Source of the DNA: an uncultured Prevotella sp.
GTDB lineage: Bacteria > Bacteroidota > Bacteroidia > Bacteroidales > Bacteroidaceae
Length of the DNA stretch: 38,600 nt
Direction: 5' to 3'
Assembly (NCBI GenBank): GCA_958369755.1
Contig: CATXJC010000016.1
Location: 1-38,600 of the forward strand
A program made the position numbers and the translations under genes. This document shows, piece after piece, positions 6,599 to 14,899 of this stretch; positions within the stretch are counted from its first letter, which is position 1, and each line of letters begins with the position of its first letter. The notes under the pieces are model-generated. The model made no database searches. It was not told the DNA's origin and saw only the letters and a program-made list of their open reading frames with translations.

Positions 6599-7942
6599 TT
6601 ATTTCATTTTCCATTGATAATCGAATCTTTCAATATCCTCCTCAACCAGTGGATTACCATTCTGAACTTCGATGAAAGTCAGCTGTGTTATCGCCTTGAT
6701 GGCATGATAATGCTCCAGAGGAATCACCACGGTATCACCAGCCTTCACATGTTTCTCCTCACCATCAAGTACAAAGATGCCCTCACCTTCTACGAATGTC
6801 CACACCTCTGAACGATGGTGATGAAGCTGATAACTGATATTCTTACCTGGCTTCAAGGTAATACTCTTGGTGAGCGAATGATTGCCGTCAGCATACTCAG
6901 AATCGTCAATCACCCGATAAGTACCCCACCTTCTTTCCTCATACATCGGACGCGGAGTAAGATGTTCTACCGCCTTCTTGATGTCCTCGGAATATTTCTT
7001 TGCACAGACGAAGATACCATCAGGACTCGCTGCAACAACAGCATCCTTCAAGCCATCCACATACAGAGGCAACTGGAGTTCGTTGATGACATGCGTATTC
7101 TCGCAATGACTTCCCATCACCGCATTACCGATGCTGGCATGGTGCAGCTCATCAGTGAGTGTATTCCAGGTACCCAGGTCCTTCCATTCACCATTAAACG
7201 GTACTACCGCTACCGATTCAGCCTTCTCCGCCACCTCGTAGTCGAAAGAGATTTTTGGAAATTCGCTATATCTTGCACGAGTATCTTCAAAGTTCTCACT
7301 CTGCATATACTTACGTACAATCTGCATCATATAGCCCAAACGGAAAGCGAAGACGCCACCATTCCAGTAAGCACCCTCCTCCAGGAGTTTCTCTGCTGTA
7401 GGCACATCCGGTTTCTCGGTAAATCTCTTCACTATCTGATACTTCTCTCCTTCAGCAAAAGGAACCACATAACCATATTTTGCACTTGGATAAGTAGGTT
7501 TGATACCCATCAGCACGAGGTCGGCGACGTTTTTCTCCACACATTCCACCATACGGGCTATGGTATGGAAATATTCCAACTCGGTATAAGGATCACAAGG
7601 CATAATAACCACAACCTCGTCATCCTCACATTTCTTCTTCAGTTTCAGATAACTTGCAGCTAAAGCGATAGCAGGGAAAGTATCACGCCTCTCCGGTTCG
7701 GTAACCACAGAAACCCGCTCTCCCAGCTGGTTCTGGATGATATCCAGCTGACTGGCGTTTGTAGCAAGCGTAATATCATTGGTCAGATTTGCTTCCTGAG
7801 CCTGACGTACCACGCGCTGAACCATACTTTCCATCTCCCCATTCTCCTTTTCGAGCAATGGCAAGAACTGTTTGCTTCTAGCATTATTGCTAAGTGGCCA
7901 GAGCCTTTTACCCGAGCCACCCGATAATAAAATTAATTGCAT
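6599..7942 (-). CDS. manC: Mannose-1-phosphate guanylyltransferase with cupin domain
   Basis: A 447-residue cytoplasmic enzyme making GDP-mannose from mannose-1-phosphate and GTP for surface glycans. The N-terminal nucleotidyltransferase begins with the pyrophosphorylase signature LSGGSGKRLWPLS..SKQF and contains MPCDPY and the substrate motif FTEKPD. The C-terminal cupin (about 335-440) has PGKNISYQLHHHRSEVW and VVIPLEHYHAI, the type II phosphomannose isomerase fold, so it may also interconvert mannose-6-P and fructose-6-P. The length is slightly short for the bifunctional family but both domains look intact. It diverges from a polyprenyl sugar-phosphate transferase gene, consistent with exopolysaccharide or capsule production. 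A leader of about 130 nt precedes the ATG. Confidence 0.93.
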   Translation of the reverse strand: MQLILLSGGSGKRLWPLSNNARSKQFLPLLEKENGEMESMVQRVVRQAQEANLTNDITLATNASQLDIIQNQLGERVSVVTEPERRDTFPAIALAASYLKLKKKCEDDEVVVIMPCDPYTELEYFHTIARMVECVEKNVADLVLMGIKPTYPSAKYGYVVPFAEGEKYQIVKRFTEKPDVPTAEKLLEEGAYWNGGVFAFRLGYMMQIVRKYMQSENFEDTRARYSEFPKISFDYEVAEKAESVAVVPFNGEWKDLGTWNTLTDELHHASIGNAVMGSHCENTHVINELQLPLYVDGLKDAVVAASPDGIFVCAKKYSEDIKKAVEHLTPRPMYEERRWGTYRVIDDSEYADGNHSLTKSITLKPGKNISYQLHHHRSEVWTFVEGEGIFVLDGEEKHVKAGDTVVIPLEHYHAIKAITQLTFIEVQNGNPLVEEDIERFDYQWKMK

Positions 7943-8040
7943 ATTATTACTATCTAAATCGTTTATTGTTCATACTTAAGATTTCACAAATTAACAGTGA
8001 GAGACTGCATCACATCAGGAGTTTACTCCCAGTACCAACA

Positions 8041-8102
8041 GGTCTCAAAGAAGATTCATCCGTGATAATCCGGCTGCAAAAGTACGTTTTTCTTTTGAGA
8101 CC
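8041..8102. repeat. Inverted repeat spanning the manC promoter
   Basis: GGTCTCAAA (8041-8049) and its exact complement TTTGAGACC (8094-8102), extendable to 12 bp with one bulge, enclose the manC TAnnTTTGC box and the likely transcription start. One arm lies upstream of the start, so this cannot be only an RNA hairpin. Confidence 0.6.
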
Positions 8103-8107
8103 ACCAA
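8076..8107 (-). promoter_or_regulatory. manC promoter
   Basis: On the minus strand TTG (8105-8107), a 20-bp spacer and TACTTTTGC (8076-8084) fit the consensus. Confidence 0.65.
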
Positions 8108-8214
8108 GCAATTTCTAAAAAAACTACCTATTCATATAAAAATACCTAGATATGCGCAAGAAAGTAAAAAGGAAGAAAAAACATCATTTAAACAGATTAA
8201 AAATAAGAAAAGCT

Positions 8215-8234
8215 GGTTCAAGTTGGTTCAAGTT
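8215..8234. repeat. 10-bp tandem direct repeat
   Basis: GGTTCAAGTT occurs twice back to back (8215-8224, 8225-8234), about 55 bp upstream of the rightward promoter box. The spacing is one helical turn, as for a pair of activator half-sites; no protein can be named. Confidence 0.4.
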
Positions 8235-8264
8235 AGTCTATTTCGATATTTTTTTGCTGATTTA

Positions 8265-8297
8265 TTTCCGATTTTCAACTATTATTATTACCTTTGC
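8265..8297 (+). promoter_or_regulatory. Promoter of the polyprenyl sugar-phosphate transferase gene
   Basis: TACCTTTGC at 8289-8297 matches the -7 box well; the -33 region is poor (TTTCC), which would fit dependence on an activator. Confidence 0.5.
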
Positions 8298-8374
8298 GAC
8301 CAAATATCATTTAAGCATACCTCAAATAACTTAAAAAGATATATAAATAACTAGGAGTATAAAAACATAAGCAA

Positions 8375-9802
8375 ATGACGAACAAGCATTATAAAGGAAA
8401 TGAAATGATAAGGAGACTGGTGATAGGTGCCGATTTCGTTATTCTCAACATCGTACTGTTGTTCTATACCCAATATGGTCAAGAACTCATACCTGCGTAT
8501 TTCGACAAAGCAACAAAGATTACCTTTTTTGTTGCCAATGCTGCCTTGTTCCTAGGCGAATACTTCTATTCCACCATCATTCATGTCAGAAAGATCGGGT
8601 TCCTGCAGGTTACAAAGCGTACTTTATATCTGGCTGCAGCAACAACATTCTGTTTCTTTACCTTCTCAAGACTACTCGGTCACGGGGGAAAGATGTTCTC
8701 CTTCAGCATTATCTTCGGCATAACATTCTATCTGTCTCTCATCATAAGCCGACTCTGCGAACTCAAATTACTAAAGTATTTCCGCTCTAAGGGCCGCAAC
8801 TCACGCACCGTTGTCTTTGTAGGTAACGATCCTGCCGTGAGCGAGATGTACAAGACGATGACAGAAGATCCCTCGGCAGGTTATATCGTAAAAGGATATT
8901 ATTCAGATGAAGACATCACAGATAATCCGGAAGGGTTGAAAAGAATAGGAAACATGAAACAGCTCAAAGAGATTATCTCTTCTACCATGAATGATACCAT
9001 CAATGGTGAACCTTCCAATATTGACGAGGTTTTCTGCTGCCTGTCGCATAAAGATCCTGAAATCATCAATATCATGCACTTCTGTGATAAGAATGTGATA
9101 CACTTCTACTACCTGCCACGTGTGTTTGGTGAGTACAAATTGCATCTTGATGCCCAGAATTTCATGGGAAGGACGGTATATTCAAACCGCATAGAACCCC
9201 TAACAAGCATGTCAAACCGCATTATCAAGCGTAGCTTCGACATCGTGGTGAGCGGGCTTGCATGTTTGTGCGTTCTACCATTCATTCCATTCATAGCTCT
9301 CATCATCAAGATTCAGAGTCCTGGTCCTATTTTCTTCAAACAGGCAAGAACGGGTCTGAATGGTGATACCTTCTACTGTCTTAAATTCCGTTCCATGCAT
9401 GTGAACAAGGATGCAGACAAGGCACAGGCAACAAAGAACGACCCACGTAAATTTGCTTTCGGCAACTTTATGAGAAAGACGAACATAGATGAGTTTCCTC
9501 AATTCTTCAATGTTCTTAAGGGAGACATGAGTATTGTGGGGCCGCGCCCTCACATGCTGCATCATACAGAGGTGTATGGAAGCCTGATAGATAAGTATAT
9601 GGTTCGCCACTTCTCCAAGCCGGGTATCACAGGTTGGGCTCAGGTTACCGGGTTCCGTGGTGAGACCAAGGAGCTCTGGCAGATGGAGGAACGTATCCGC
9701 CGTGATATCTGGTATATAGAGAACTGGTCGTTCTGGCTTGATATCAAGATTATCTTCATGACAGCCAAGAGCATTATCTGCCCTGACAAGAATGCTTATT
9801 AG
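8375..9802 (+). CDS. Polyprenyl-phosphate sugar-phosphate transferase (WcaJ-like)
   Basis: A 475-residue inner-membrane enzyme that starts exopolysaccharide or O-unit synthesis by moving a sugar phosphate from a nucleotide sugar to undecaprenyl phosphate. The N-terminal part has several hydrophobic segments (about 11-30, 48-65, 86-105, 112-131) followed by a central nucleotide-binding-like domain (VVFVGNDPAVSEMY). The C-terminal catalytic domain begins at KRSFDIVVSG and contains the membrane hairpin, PGPIFFKQARTG, FRSMHVNKDAD, TNIDEFPQFFNVLKG and SIVGPRPHM, all diagnostic of the bacterial sugar transferase family. It lacks neighbouring glycosyltransferases or a Wzx/Wzy pair, so it is a standalone initiating enzyme here, but it diverges from manC. 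ATG 8375 was chosen; ATG 8405 is an alternative. Confidence 0.92.
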   Translation: MTNKHYKGNEMIRRLVIGADFVILNIVLLFYTQYGQELIPAYFDKATKITFFVANAALFLGEYFYSTIIHVRKIGFLQVTKRTLYLAAATTFCFFTFSRLLGHGGKMFSFSIIFGITFYLSLIISRLCELKLLKYFRSKGRNSRTVVFVGNDPAVSEMYKTMTEDPSAGYIVKGYYSDEDITDNPEGLKRIGNMKQLKEIISSTMNDTINGEPSNIDEVFCCLSHKDPEIINIMHFCDKNVIHFYYLPRVFGEYKLHLDAQNFMGRTVYSNRIEPLTSMSNRIIKRSFDIVVSGLACLCVLPFIPFIALIIKIQSPGPIFFKQARTGLNGDTFYCLKFRSMHVNKDADKAQATKNDPRKFAFGNFMRKTNIDEFPQFFNVLKGDMSIVGPRPHMLHHTEVYGSLIDKYMVRHFSKPGITGWAQVTGFRGETKELWQMEERIRRDIWYIENWSFWLDIKIIFMTAKSIICPDKNAY

Positions 9803-9852
9803 GAGACTATAAAAAGAAAAAGAGGATGTGCCATAAGTTTGGAAAATAGTTG

Positions 9853-10004
9853 GCGCACAACAGTTGGTCACCGCATGCACATCAGCTGTTGTGCAAGCGC
9901 ATATCAGCTGTTATGCAAGCGCACAACAGCTGTTGTGCGACCGGAGATACTAACTGTCTCAACAACATATTCTATCTCTTCCAACAACATATCCTAGCTC
10001 TTTC
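9853..10004. repeat. 22-bp-period repeat array with CAGCTG palindromes
   Basis: Palindromes centred on CAGTTG (9861-9866) and CAGCTG (9883-9888, 9905-9910, 9927-9932) are spaced exactly 22 bp apart. The last is a perfect 20-bp palindrome (9920-9939). The 9905 copy has paired changes (CATA/TATG instead of CACA/TGTG), so dyad symmetry partly survives substitution. Two more 22-bp units, both starting AACAACATAT, follow at 9961-9982 and 9983-10004. The array sits between the sugar transferase gene and the shared terminator, and is flanked by direct copies of AGAGGATGT (9821-9829, 10015-10023). Confidence 0.75.
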
Positions 10005-10010
10005 AACAAA

Positions 10011-10053
10011 AAGAAGAGGATGTATCATCAACTTATGATACACCCTCTTTTTA
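10011..10053. terminator. Bidirectional terminator between convergent genes
   Basis: AAGAGG, TGTATCAT, a six-base loop, ATGATACA and CCCTCTT form a stem with T-runs on both outer sides, serving the rightward sugar transferase gene and the leftward esterase gene. Confidence 0.8.
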
Positions 10054-10079
10054 GGTATTCTCTTTACTTATTACTTAGA

Positions 10080-10901
10080 TTACTTAGACGGAAGCCTGTT
10101 GAGCCAACAGGTAAGGTCATTCAACATTTGGTCGTGATACGGGAAGCCATGAGCGGCATCGCGGAACCCCCATCCATGTCCGGCAGTCGGATAGATGTGC
10201 ATGGTACACTCGTTGCCCGCCTTGCTCATGGCAGAATAATAGGCTACGCCATTGGTTACAGGAGGAACAACCTTATCATCAAAAGACATCAGTATGATGG
10301 CACGAGGGGTAAGATTAGGACGAACAGCCTTGTCGTTAGACCACTCTTCTACCAGTTTCTTATCGGTATTACGCTCTTCACCCAAGAAATTCACACATGA
10401 TCCCTTATGAGAGATACGCTCATCCATTGAAATCACCGGATAGAAAAGAATCGAGAAATCAGGTCGCACAGCCGCCTCAGCATGAGTACTGACGGAAGAA
10501 GCTAAATGTCCACCGGCAGAAAAGCCCATGATACCAACATCTTCCTTGTTTATTTTCCATACTGCAGAACTGTCACGAACGGTACGCATCGCCTGATAGG
10601 CATCACTCAACGGAATATTACGGTTTCCCTTAGGCATACGGTATTTCAAGACGAAGAAAGCGATACCCTGTTTGTTGAAATATTCTGCCCACTGATGTCC
10701 CTCATGATCCATCGCAAGATGAGAATACCCACCTCCAGGACAATCTACTACAGCTCTTCCAGAGGGTTTCTTAGGAAGATAACAGGTGAGTTCACTCAGA
10801 CCATCGCTACTGTTCTTCAATACGAACTTGCGAGCGGTAGATTGAGCTGATGCTGTAATTGCTGTCAGCATCAGAAGAAAAAAAATCATTGTCTTTTTCA
10901 T
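10080..10901 (-). CDS. Secreted alpha/beta-hydrolase, probable carbohydrate acetyl esterase
   Basis: A 273-residue exported hydrolase. Residues 1-19 are a signal peptide (MKKTMIFFLLMLTAITASA, cleavage near ASA-Q). The oxyanion motif DCPGGGYSHLAMDHEG follows near 54, the nucleophile elbow GFSAGGH near 126, the acid Asp in SFDDKVVPP near 207-210 and the His in GHGWGF near 242. This matches small alpha/beta-hydrolases (BD-FAE/acetylxylan-esterase-like) that deacetylate plant polysaccharides. No SusC/SusD pair or other polysaccharide gene is adjacent, so substrate is open. Its -7 box (TATCTTTGC, 10954-10962) lies back-to-back with the sppA promoter. Confidence 0.85.
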   Translation of the reverse strand: MKKTMIFFLLMLTAITASAQSTARKFVLKNSSDGLSELTCYLPKKPSGRAVVDCPGGGYSHLAMDHEGHQWAEYFNKQGIAFFVLKYRMPKGNRNIPLSDAYQAMRTVRDSSAVWKINKEDVGIMGFSAGGHLASSVSTHAEAAVRPDFSILFYPVISMDERISHKGSCVNFLGEERNTDKKLVEEWSNDKAVRPNLTPRAIILMSFDDKVVPPVTNGVAYYSAMSKAGNECTMHIYPTAGHGWGFRDAAHGFPYHDQMLNDLTCWLNRLPSK

Positions 10902-10953
10902 TTTTCTTTTTTGTTATGTTGTTTATATCTTTATTCTGTTTTGCTAAGATAAT

Positions 10954-10962
10954 GCAAAGATA
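10954..10962 (-). promoter_or_regulatory. Esterase promoter -7 box
   Basis: TATCTTTGC on the minus strand about 50 nt before the esterase start; the -33 region is not clearly conserved. Confidence 0.5.
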
Positions 10963-11025
10963 GGCATTTTTTCGTTAACCCTATGTTATTTTTTCTTCTT
11001 TTTTTGGTGTTTTTGTTCCAATCGC

Positions 11026-11057
11026 TTTGATTATTGGTTCTTTTTTGCTATATTTGC
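11026..11057 (+). promoter_or_regulatory. sppA promoter
   Basis: TTTG (11026-11029), 19-bp spacer, TATATTTGC (11049-11057). The 5' leader is about 90 nt and holds a small ATTGC/GCAAT hairpin. It probably drives sppA-lpxK-punA-thiL. Confidence 0.7.
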
Positions 11058-11153
11058 AGAAAAATTGCTGTAAACGGCAATCGGAGAAAACATCTCTCTT
11101 CTGCCGCTGGCATTTATTTAGGAGTCTCACTTATAAAATATTGACATAGAATA

Positions 11154-12938
11154 ATGAAGGATTTTTTCAAGAACGTGGCAGCCACTATCGTAGGACTGTT
11201 TGCCTTCGGGCTGATCATGACCATCCTGGGATTCATCTGTATCATCGGAATGGTAGCATCGAGCAACAGTAAACCGGCACTGAAAGACAATGCGGTGATG
11301 GTGATGAAACTACAAGGACAGATTGAAGACCGTACTGAAGACAACTGGCTCGGCGAACTGACAGGCGAGCAGTTTAACAACATAGGCATGAACAGGATTC
11401 TCTCTTCTATCCGCAAGGCAAAGAATGAGGATAAAGTGAAGGGCATCTATCTGGAAACAGGTATCTTGGAGACTGATTATGCCACTTTGCAGGAAATCAG
11501 AAATGCACTTGCCGATTTCAAGAAGAGCGGCAAATGGATTATCGCATATGGTGATGCTCTCTCACAGGGTGGATATTATCTGGCTTCGGTTGCCAACAAG
11601 GTATATGTAAACCCAGAAGGCAATGTGGACTGGCATGGTATTGCATCGCAGCCACAATATATCAAAGATGTAGCAGCCAAGTTTGGCGTTCACTTTACGG
11701 TAGTGAAGGTAGGCAAATACAAAAGCTATACAGAAACATACACCGAAGACAAAATGTCGGATGCCAACAGAGAGCAGGTTTCACGCTATATTAGTGGACT
11801 CTGGCTACAGATGTTGGGAGATGTGAGCAAAAGCAGAAACATCAGCAAGGATTCACTGAACCGCTATGCTGACGGGCTTATGGTGTTTGATGATACCAAA
11901 CTACTGAAATCTCGAAAGATGGTAGATGGATTCTGCTATTATGATGAAATCAGAGACGTGGTAAAGAAACAGTTAGGACTGAAGGCAGACGAGACCATCA
12001 ATCAGGTTGACTATAACGATGTAGATATGACTATAGACGACTCGAATCTGATGGGCGAAGAGATTGCCGTATACTACTGTCAGGGGTCCATTGTCAGGAT
12101 GGAGACTCCTAGCATCTATGATTCTGAGCAACAGATAGTAAGTACAAAGGTCATCAAGGACCTTCAGGAACTTGCAGATAACAGTCAGGTAAAGGCCGTA
12201 GTTCTGCGTATCAATTCGGGCGGTGGCGATGCCTATGCTTCGGAACAGATCTGGAGAGCAGTTAAAGAATTAAATAAAAAGAAGCCGGTAGTGGTTTCGA
12301 TGGGTGGAATGGCAGCATCGGGTGCTTATTATATGAGTATGGGTGCCCAATATATCATGGCACAACCTACAACATTGACCGGCAGCATCGGTATCTTTGG
12401 AGCCCTGCCAGATTTCAGTGACCTGATGACAAAGAAGTTAGGCTTCAAGTATGATGAAGTGAAGACTAACCGCAACAGTACCTATGCCTCTGCAGGCATG
12501 TCACGCCCATGGAGTGCAGAAGAGATTGCCACCATGCAAAACTATGTGAACCGTGGATATAGCCTCTTCCGCAATCGTGTGGCTGAGGGCAGAAAAATGA
12601 GTACCGAACAGGTTGAGAAGATTGCTCAAGGAAGAGTATGGCTGGGTACAGACGCCAAGAAGATCAAGTTAATTGATGGATTCGGCGGCTTGAGCGACGC
12701 CATCGACAAGGCTGCAGAATTGGCTCATCTCAGCAGTTATCAGGCGGTAGAATATCCGGCATTGGCTGGATGGATGGAACAGTTGCTGGATATGGCGGGC
12801 GGAAACAAGGGAACATATCTCGACGAACAGTTGCGTCTGGCATTGGGTGATCTCTACCAGCCATTCATCATGATACGCAATATGAAGGAGAAAGAGCCTA
12901 TACAGGCTGCACTTCCTTACGTACTGAACATACAATAA
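11154..12938 (+). CDS. sppA: Signal peptide peptidase SppA, 67K type
   Basis: A 594-residue inner-membrane serine protease degrading cleaved signal peptides. One N-terminal membrane anchor (about 8-35) precedes two tandem S49 domains. The general-base Lys149 sits in YYLASVANKVYVNPEG of the first domain, and the nucleophile Ser389 in GGMAASGAYYMS of the second, followed by LTGSIGIFGALPD. Both catalytic elements and the long-form length are intact. First gene of a run with lpxK 65 bp downstream. Confidence 0.95.
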   Translation: MKDFFKNVAATIVGLFAFGLIMTILGFICIIGMVASSNSKPALKDNAVMVMKLQGQIEDRTEDNWLGELTGEQFNNIGMNRILSSIRKAKNEDKVKGIYLETGILETDYATLQEIRNALADFKKSGKWIIAYGDALSQGGYYLASVANKVYVNPEGNVDWHGIASQPQYIKDVAAKFGVHFTVVKVGKYKSYTETYTEDKMSDANREQVSRYISGLWLQMLGDVSKSRNISKDSLNRYADGLMVFDDTKLLKSRKMVDGFCYYDEIRDVVKKQLGLKADETINQVDYNDVDMTIDDSNLMGEEIAVYYCQGSIVRMETPSIYDSEQQIVSTKVIKDLQELADNSQVKAVVLRINSGGGDAYASEQIWRAVKELNKKKPVVVSMGGMAASGAYYMSMGAQYIMAQPTTLTGSIGIFGALPDFSDLMTKKLGFKYDEVKTNRNSTYASAGMSRPWSAEEIATMQNYVNRGYSLFRNRVAEGRKMSTEQVEKIAQGRVWLGTDAKKIKLIDGFGGLSDAIDKAAELAHLSSYQAVEYPALAGWMEQLLDMAGGNKGTYLDEQLRLALGDLYQPFIMIRNMKEKEPIQAALPYVLNIQ

Positions 12939-13003
12939 CATTTATAATAAGGTATGCGTACATTAATATATAGACATACCGAATTAAGAGAAAGGAAACA
13001 GAC

Positions 13004-14179
13004 ATGAGAACAGAAGGCGATCTTATCAAGATCAACGACTGGCTGCTACCACTGAGTTGGATTTATGGCGGCATGGTCAGATTTCGCAATTGGCTCTTCG
13101 ATATCGGACTGAAAAAGAGTCAGTCATTCTCAATCCCGATCATTTCTGTGGGTAACATCACGGTGGGCGGATCGGGCAAGACTCCCCATGTGGAGTATCT
13201 GATACGCTTGTTGCACGACAAGGTAAAGATAGCTGTGCTATCACGTGGTTACAAAAGAAAGACCAGTGGCTATGTGCTGGCAGATAAAGATACGACAATG
13301 TCAGAGATTGGCGATGAACCCTTCCAGATGCACAGCAAGTTTGACGATATCTATGTAGCCGTAGACGCTAAGCGTGTGAGAGGAATCGAAAAGTTGCAGA
13401 ATGAAGAACCAACCAAGGATGTAGATGTAGTATTACTGGATGATGCCTTTCAGCATCGCTATGTGAAGCCAGGTATCAACATTCTGCTGGTAGATTACCA
13501 CCGTCTGATCATCTATGACAAGATGTTGCCAGCAGGAAGACTGAGAGAACCTCTAAGCGGTAAGAACCGTGCAGACATTGTGATTATCACTAAATGTCCA
13601 AAGGACCTGAAGCCAATGGAATTTCGAGTACTCACCAAGGCTATGGACCTTTACCCTTTCCAGAAGCTCTACTTCACCTGCATCAACTATGATACGCCAA
13701 AGGGAGTTTTCGAAGACCAGCAGATAGCCAAGGAGGAGTTGAAAAACTACCATGCTCTGCTGGTTACTGGTATCGCATCGCCTAAGCAGATGGAACACGA
13801 CCTGAAGCCAATGGTCAAGAGTATGCAGTCGCTGAGTTTCGGTGATCACCATCGCTTCAAGAATAAAGACATCACACGCATCAACGAGGCGTTTGAACAG
13901 ATGCCAGAACCCCGTCTGATTATCACGACAGAGAAAGATGCCGTGAGACTAAAAGAGACAGATGGACTCTATGAAATAGTTAAGAAAAGCATATACGAAC
14001 TGCCTATCAAGGTTAGTTTCATGCTGGAACAAGAAGATAATTTTAACGACAAAATCATTAGCTATGTACGAAAAAATTCAAGAAACAGCATCCTGGCTAA
14101 AAGAAAGGATGACAACAAGTCCGAAGACAGCAATCATACTGGGAACCGGTCTCGGACAATTAGCTTCAGAAATAACTGA
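13004..14179 (+). CDS. lpxK: Tetraacyldisaccharide 4'-kinase (lipid A kinase)
   Basis: LpxK phosphorylates the 4' position of the lipid A disaccharide at the inner membrane. Residues 1-40 hold the membrane-associated helix; the Walker A motif GNITVGGSGKTP lies at 50-61, and LLDDAFQHRYVKP near 147 and DYHRLIIYDKMLPAGRLREP are family signatures. The protein is 391 residues. Its final 38 codons (about residue 354 on) lie inside punA in another frame, a 116-bp overlap, and give a basic polar tail. This is either a real extension or evidence that the family's usual end lies near the punA start and the tail is tolerated. Confidence 0.94.
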   Translation: MRTEGDLIKINDWLLPLSWIYGGMVRFRNWLFDIGLKKSQSFSIPIISVGNITVGGSGKTPHVEYLIRLLHDKVKIAVLSRGYKRKTSGYVLADKDTTMSEIGDEPFQMHSKFDDIYVAVDAKRVRGIEKLQNEEPTKDVDVVLLDDAFQHRYVKPGINILLVDYHRLIIYDKMLPAGRLREPLSGKNRADIVIITKCPKDLKPMEFRVLTKAMDLYPFQKLYFTCINYDTPKGVFEDQQIAKEELKNYHALLVTGIASPKQMEHDLKPMVKSMQSLSFGDHHRFKNKDITRINEAFEQMPEPRLIITTEKDAVRLKETDGLYEIVKKSIYELPIKVSFMLEQEDNFNDKIISYVRKNSRNSILAKRKDDNKSEDSNHTGNRSRTISFRNN

Positions 14180-14873
14180 CAGTTATGAATTTCCATATAG
14201 TGAAATACCAAACTTCCCAGTATCTACCGTTCAAGGTCATGCAGGCAAACTGATTTTCGGTAAGTTAGGAGGTAAAGACATCATGGCTATGGAAGGAAGA
14301 TTTCATTACTATGAAGGATATGACATGAAGGCTGTAACCTTCCCAGAACGTGTGATGTACGAGTTGGGCATTGAAACCCTCTTTGTAAGCAACGCTTCGG
14401 GCGGTATGAATCCGGAATTCCAGATTGGAGACCTGATGATTATCGATGATCACATCAACTTCTTCCCAGAACATCCATTGCGCGGAAAGAACTTCCCTAC
14501 CGGTCCACGTTTCCCGGATATGCACGAAGCATACGACAAGAAACTCCGCAACCTTGCCGACGATATCGCTAAGGAGAAGGGAATTGATGCAAAGCATGGT
14601 GTATATGTTGGCGTTCAGGGACCAACCTTCGAGACACCGGCAGAGTATCGCATGTATCGTATATTGGGTGGTGACGCTGTAGGTATGAGTACTGTACCTG
14701 AAGTGATTGTTGCCCGCCATTGTGGAATCAAGGTTTTCGGCATCAGCATCATCACCGATCTTGGCGGTTTCGATGTACCTGTAGAAGTCAGTCATGAGGA
14801 GGTGCAGATTGCAGCCAATGCCGCACAGCCTAAGATGACAGAGATTATGCGAGAAATCATCCGCAGATCTTAA
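14064..14873 (+). CDS. punA: Purine nucleoside phosphorylase (trimeric, class I)
   Basis: A 269-residue cytoplasmic phosphorylase that cleaves purine nucleosides to base and ribose-1-phosphate. Visible motifs: phosphate-binding AIILGTGLGQ near 23-32, GRFHYYEGY near 78-86, SNASGGMN near 112, VGVQGPTFETPAEYR near 182, MSTVPEVIVARHCG near 207-220. The start at 14064 is required because the first phosphate-binding motif lies within the region shared with lpxK. The purine-selectivity position that is Asn243 in human PNP is Asp232 here (IITDLGG), a change expected to alter preference toward 6-aminopurines. Third gene of the sppA-lpxK-punA-thiL run. Confidence 0.93.
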   Translation: MYEKIQETASWLKERMTTSPKTAIILGTGLGQLASEITDSYEFPYSEIPNFPVSTVQGHAGKLIFGKLGGKDIMAMEGRFHYYEGYDMKAVTFPERVMYELGIETLFVSNASGGMNPEFQIGDLMIIDDHINFFPEHPLRGKNFPTGPRFPDMHEAYDKKLRNLADDIAKEKGIDAKHGVYVGVQGPTFETPAEYRMYRILGGDAVGMSTVPEVIVARHCGIKVFGISIITDLGGFDVPVEVSHEEVQIAANAAQPKMTEIMREIIRRS

Positions 14874-14899
14874 GTATAAATTATAAACTATTATTTATT

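Larger units (their letters stand above)
7943..8374. other. Divergent manC / exopolysaccharide-gene control region
   Basis: The 432-bp region has no convincing gene. It holds the manC leader (7943-8070), with a small GGAGT-TT-ACTCC palindrome at 8018-8029; the manC promoter (8076-8107) flanked by an inverted repeat (8041-8049 and 8094-8102); a 10-bp tandem direct repeat (8215-8234); and the rightward promoter (8289-8297). A 60-codon open frame at 8152-8334 is highly basic and unlike a protein; I do not call it. Confidence 0.6.

Noticed and set aside
8152..8334. 60-codon open frame in the manC/sugar-transferase intergenic region
   Set aside because: Starts in a poly-Lys/Arg stretch and covers the promoter; not protein-like.
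9853..10004. Repeats with regular spacing as a CRISPR array
   Set aside because: The 22-bp units are contiguous, with no unique spacers between identical repeats, and no cas gene is near.
14050..14179. lpxK frameshift as the cause of the overlap
   Set aside because: Both proteins are otherwise intact and no homopolymer slip is evident; kept as a test in the finding rather than called a pseudogene.
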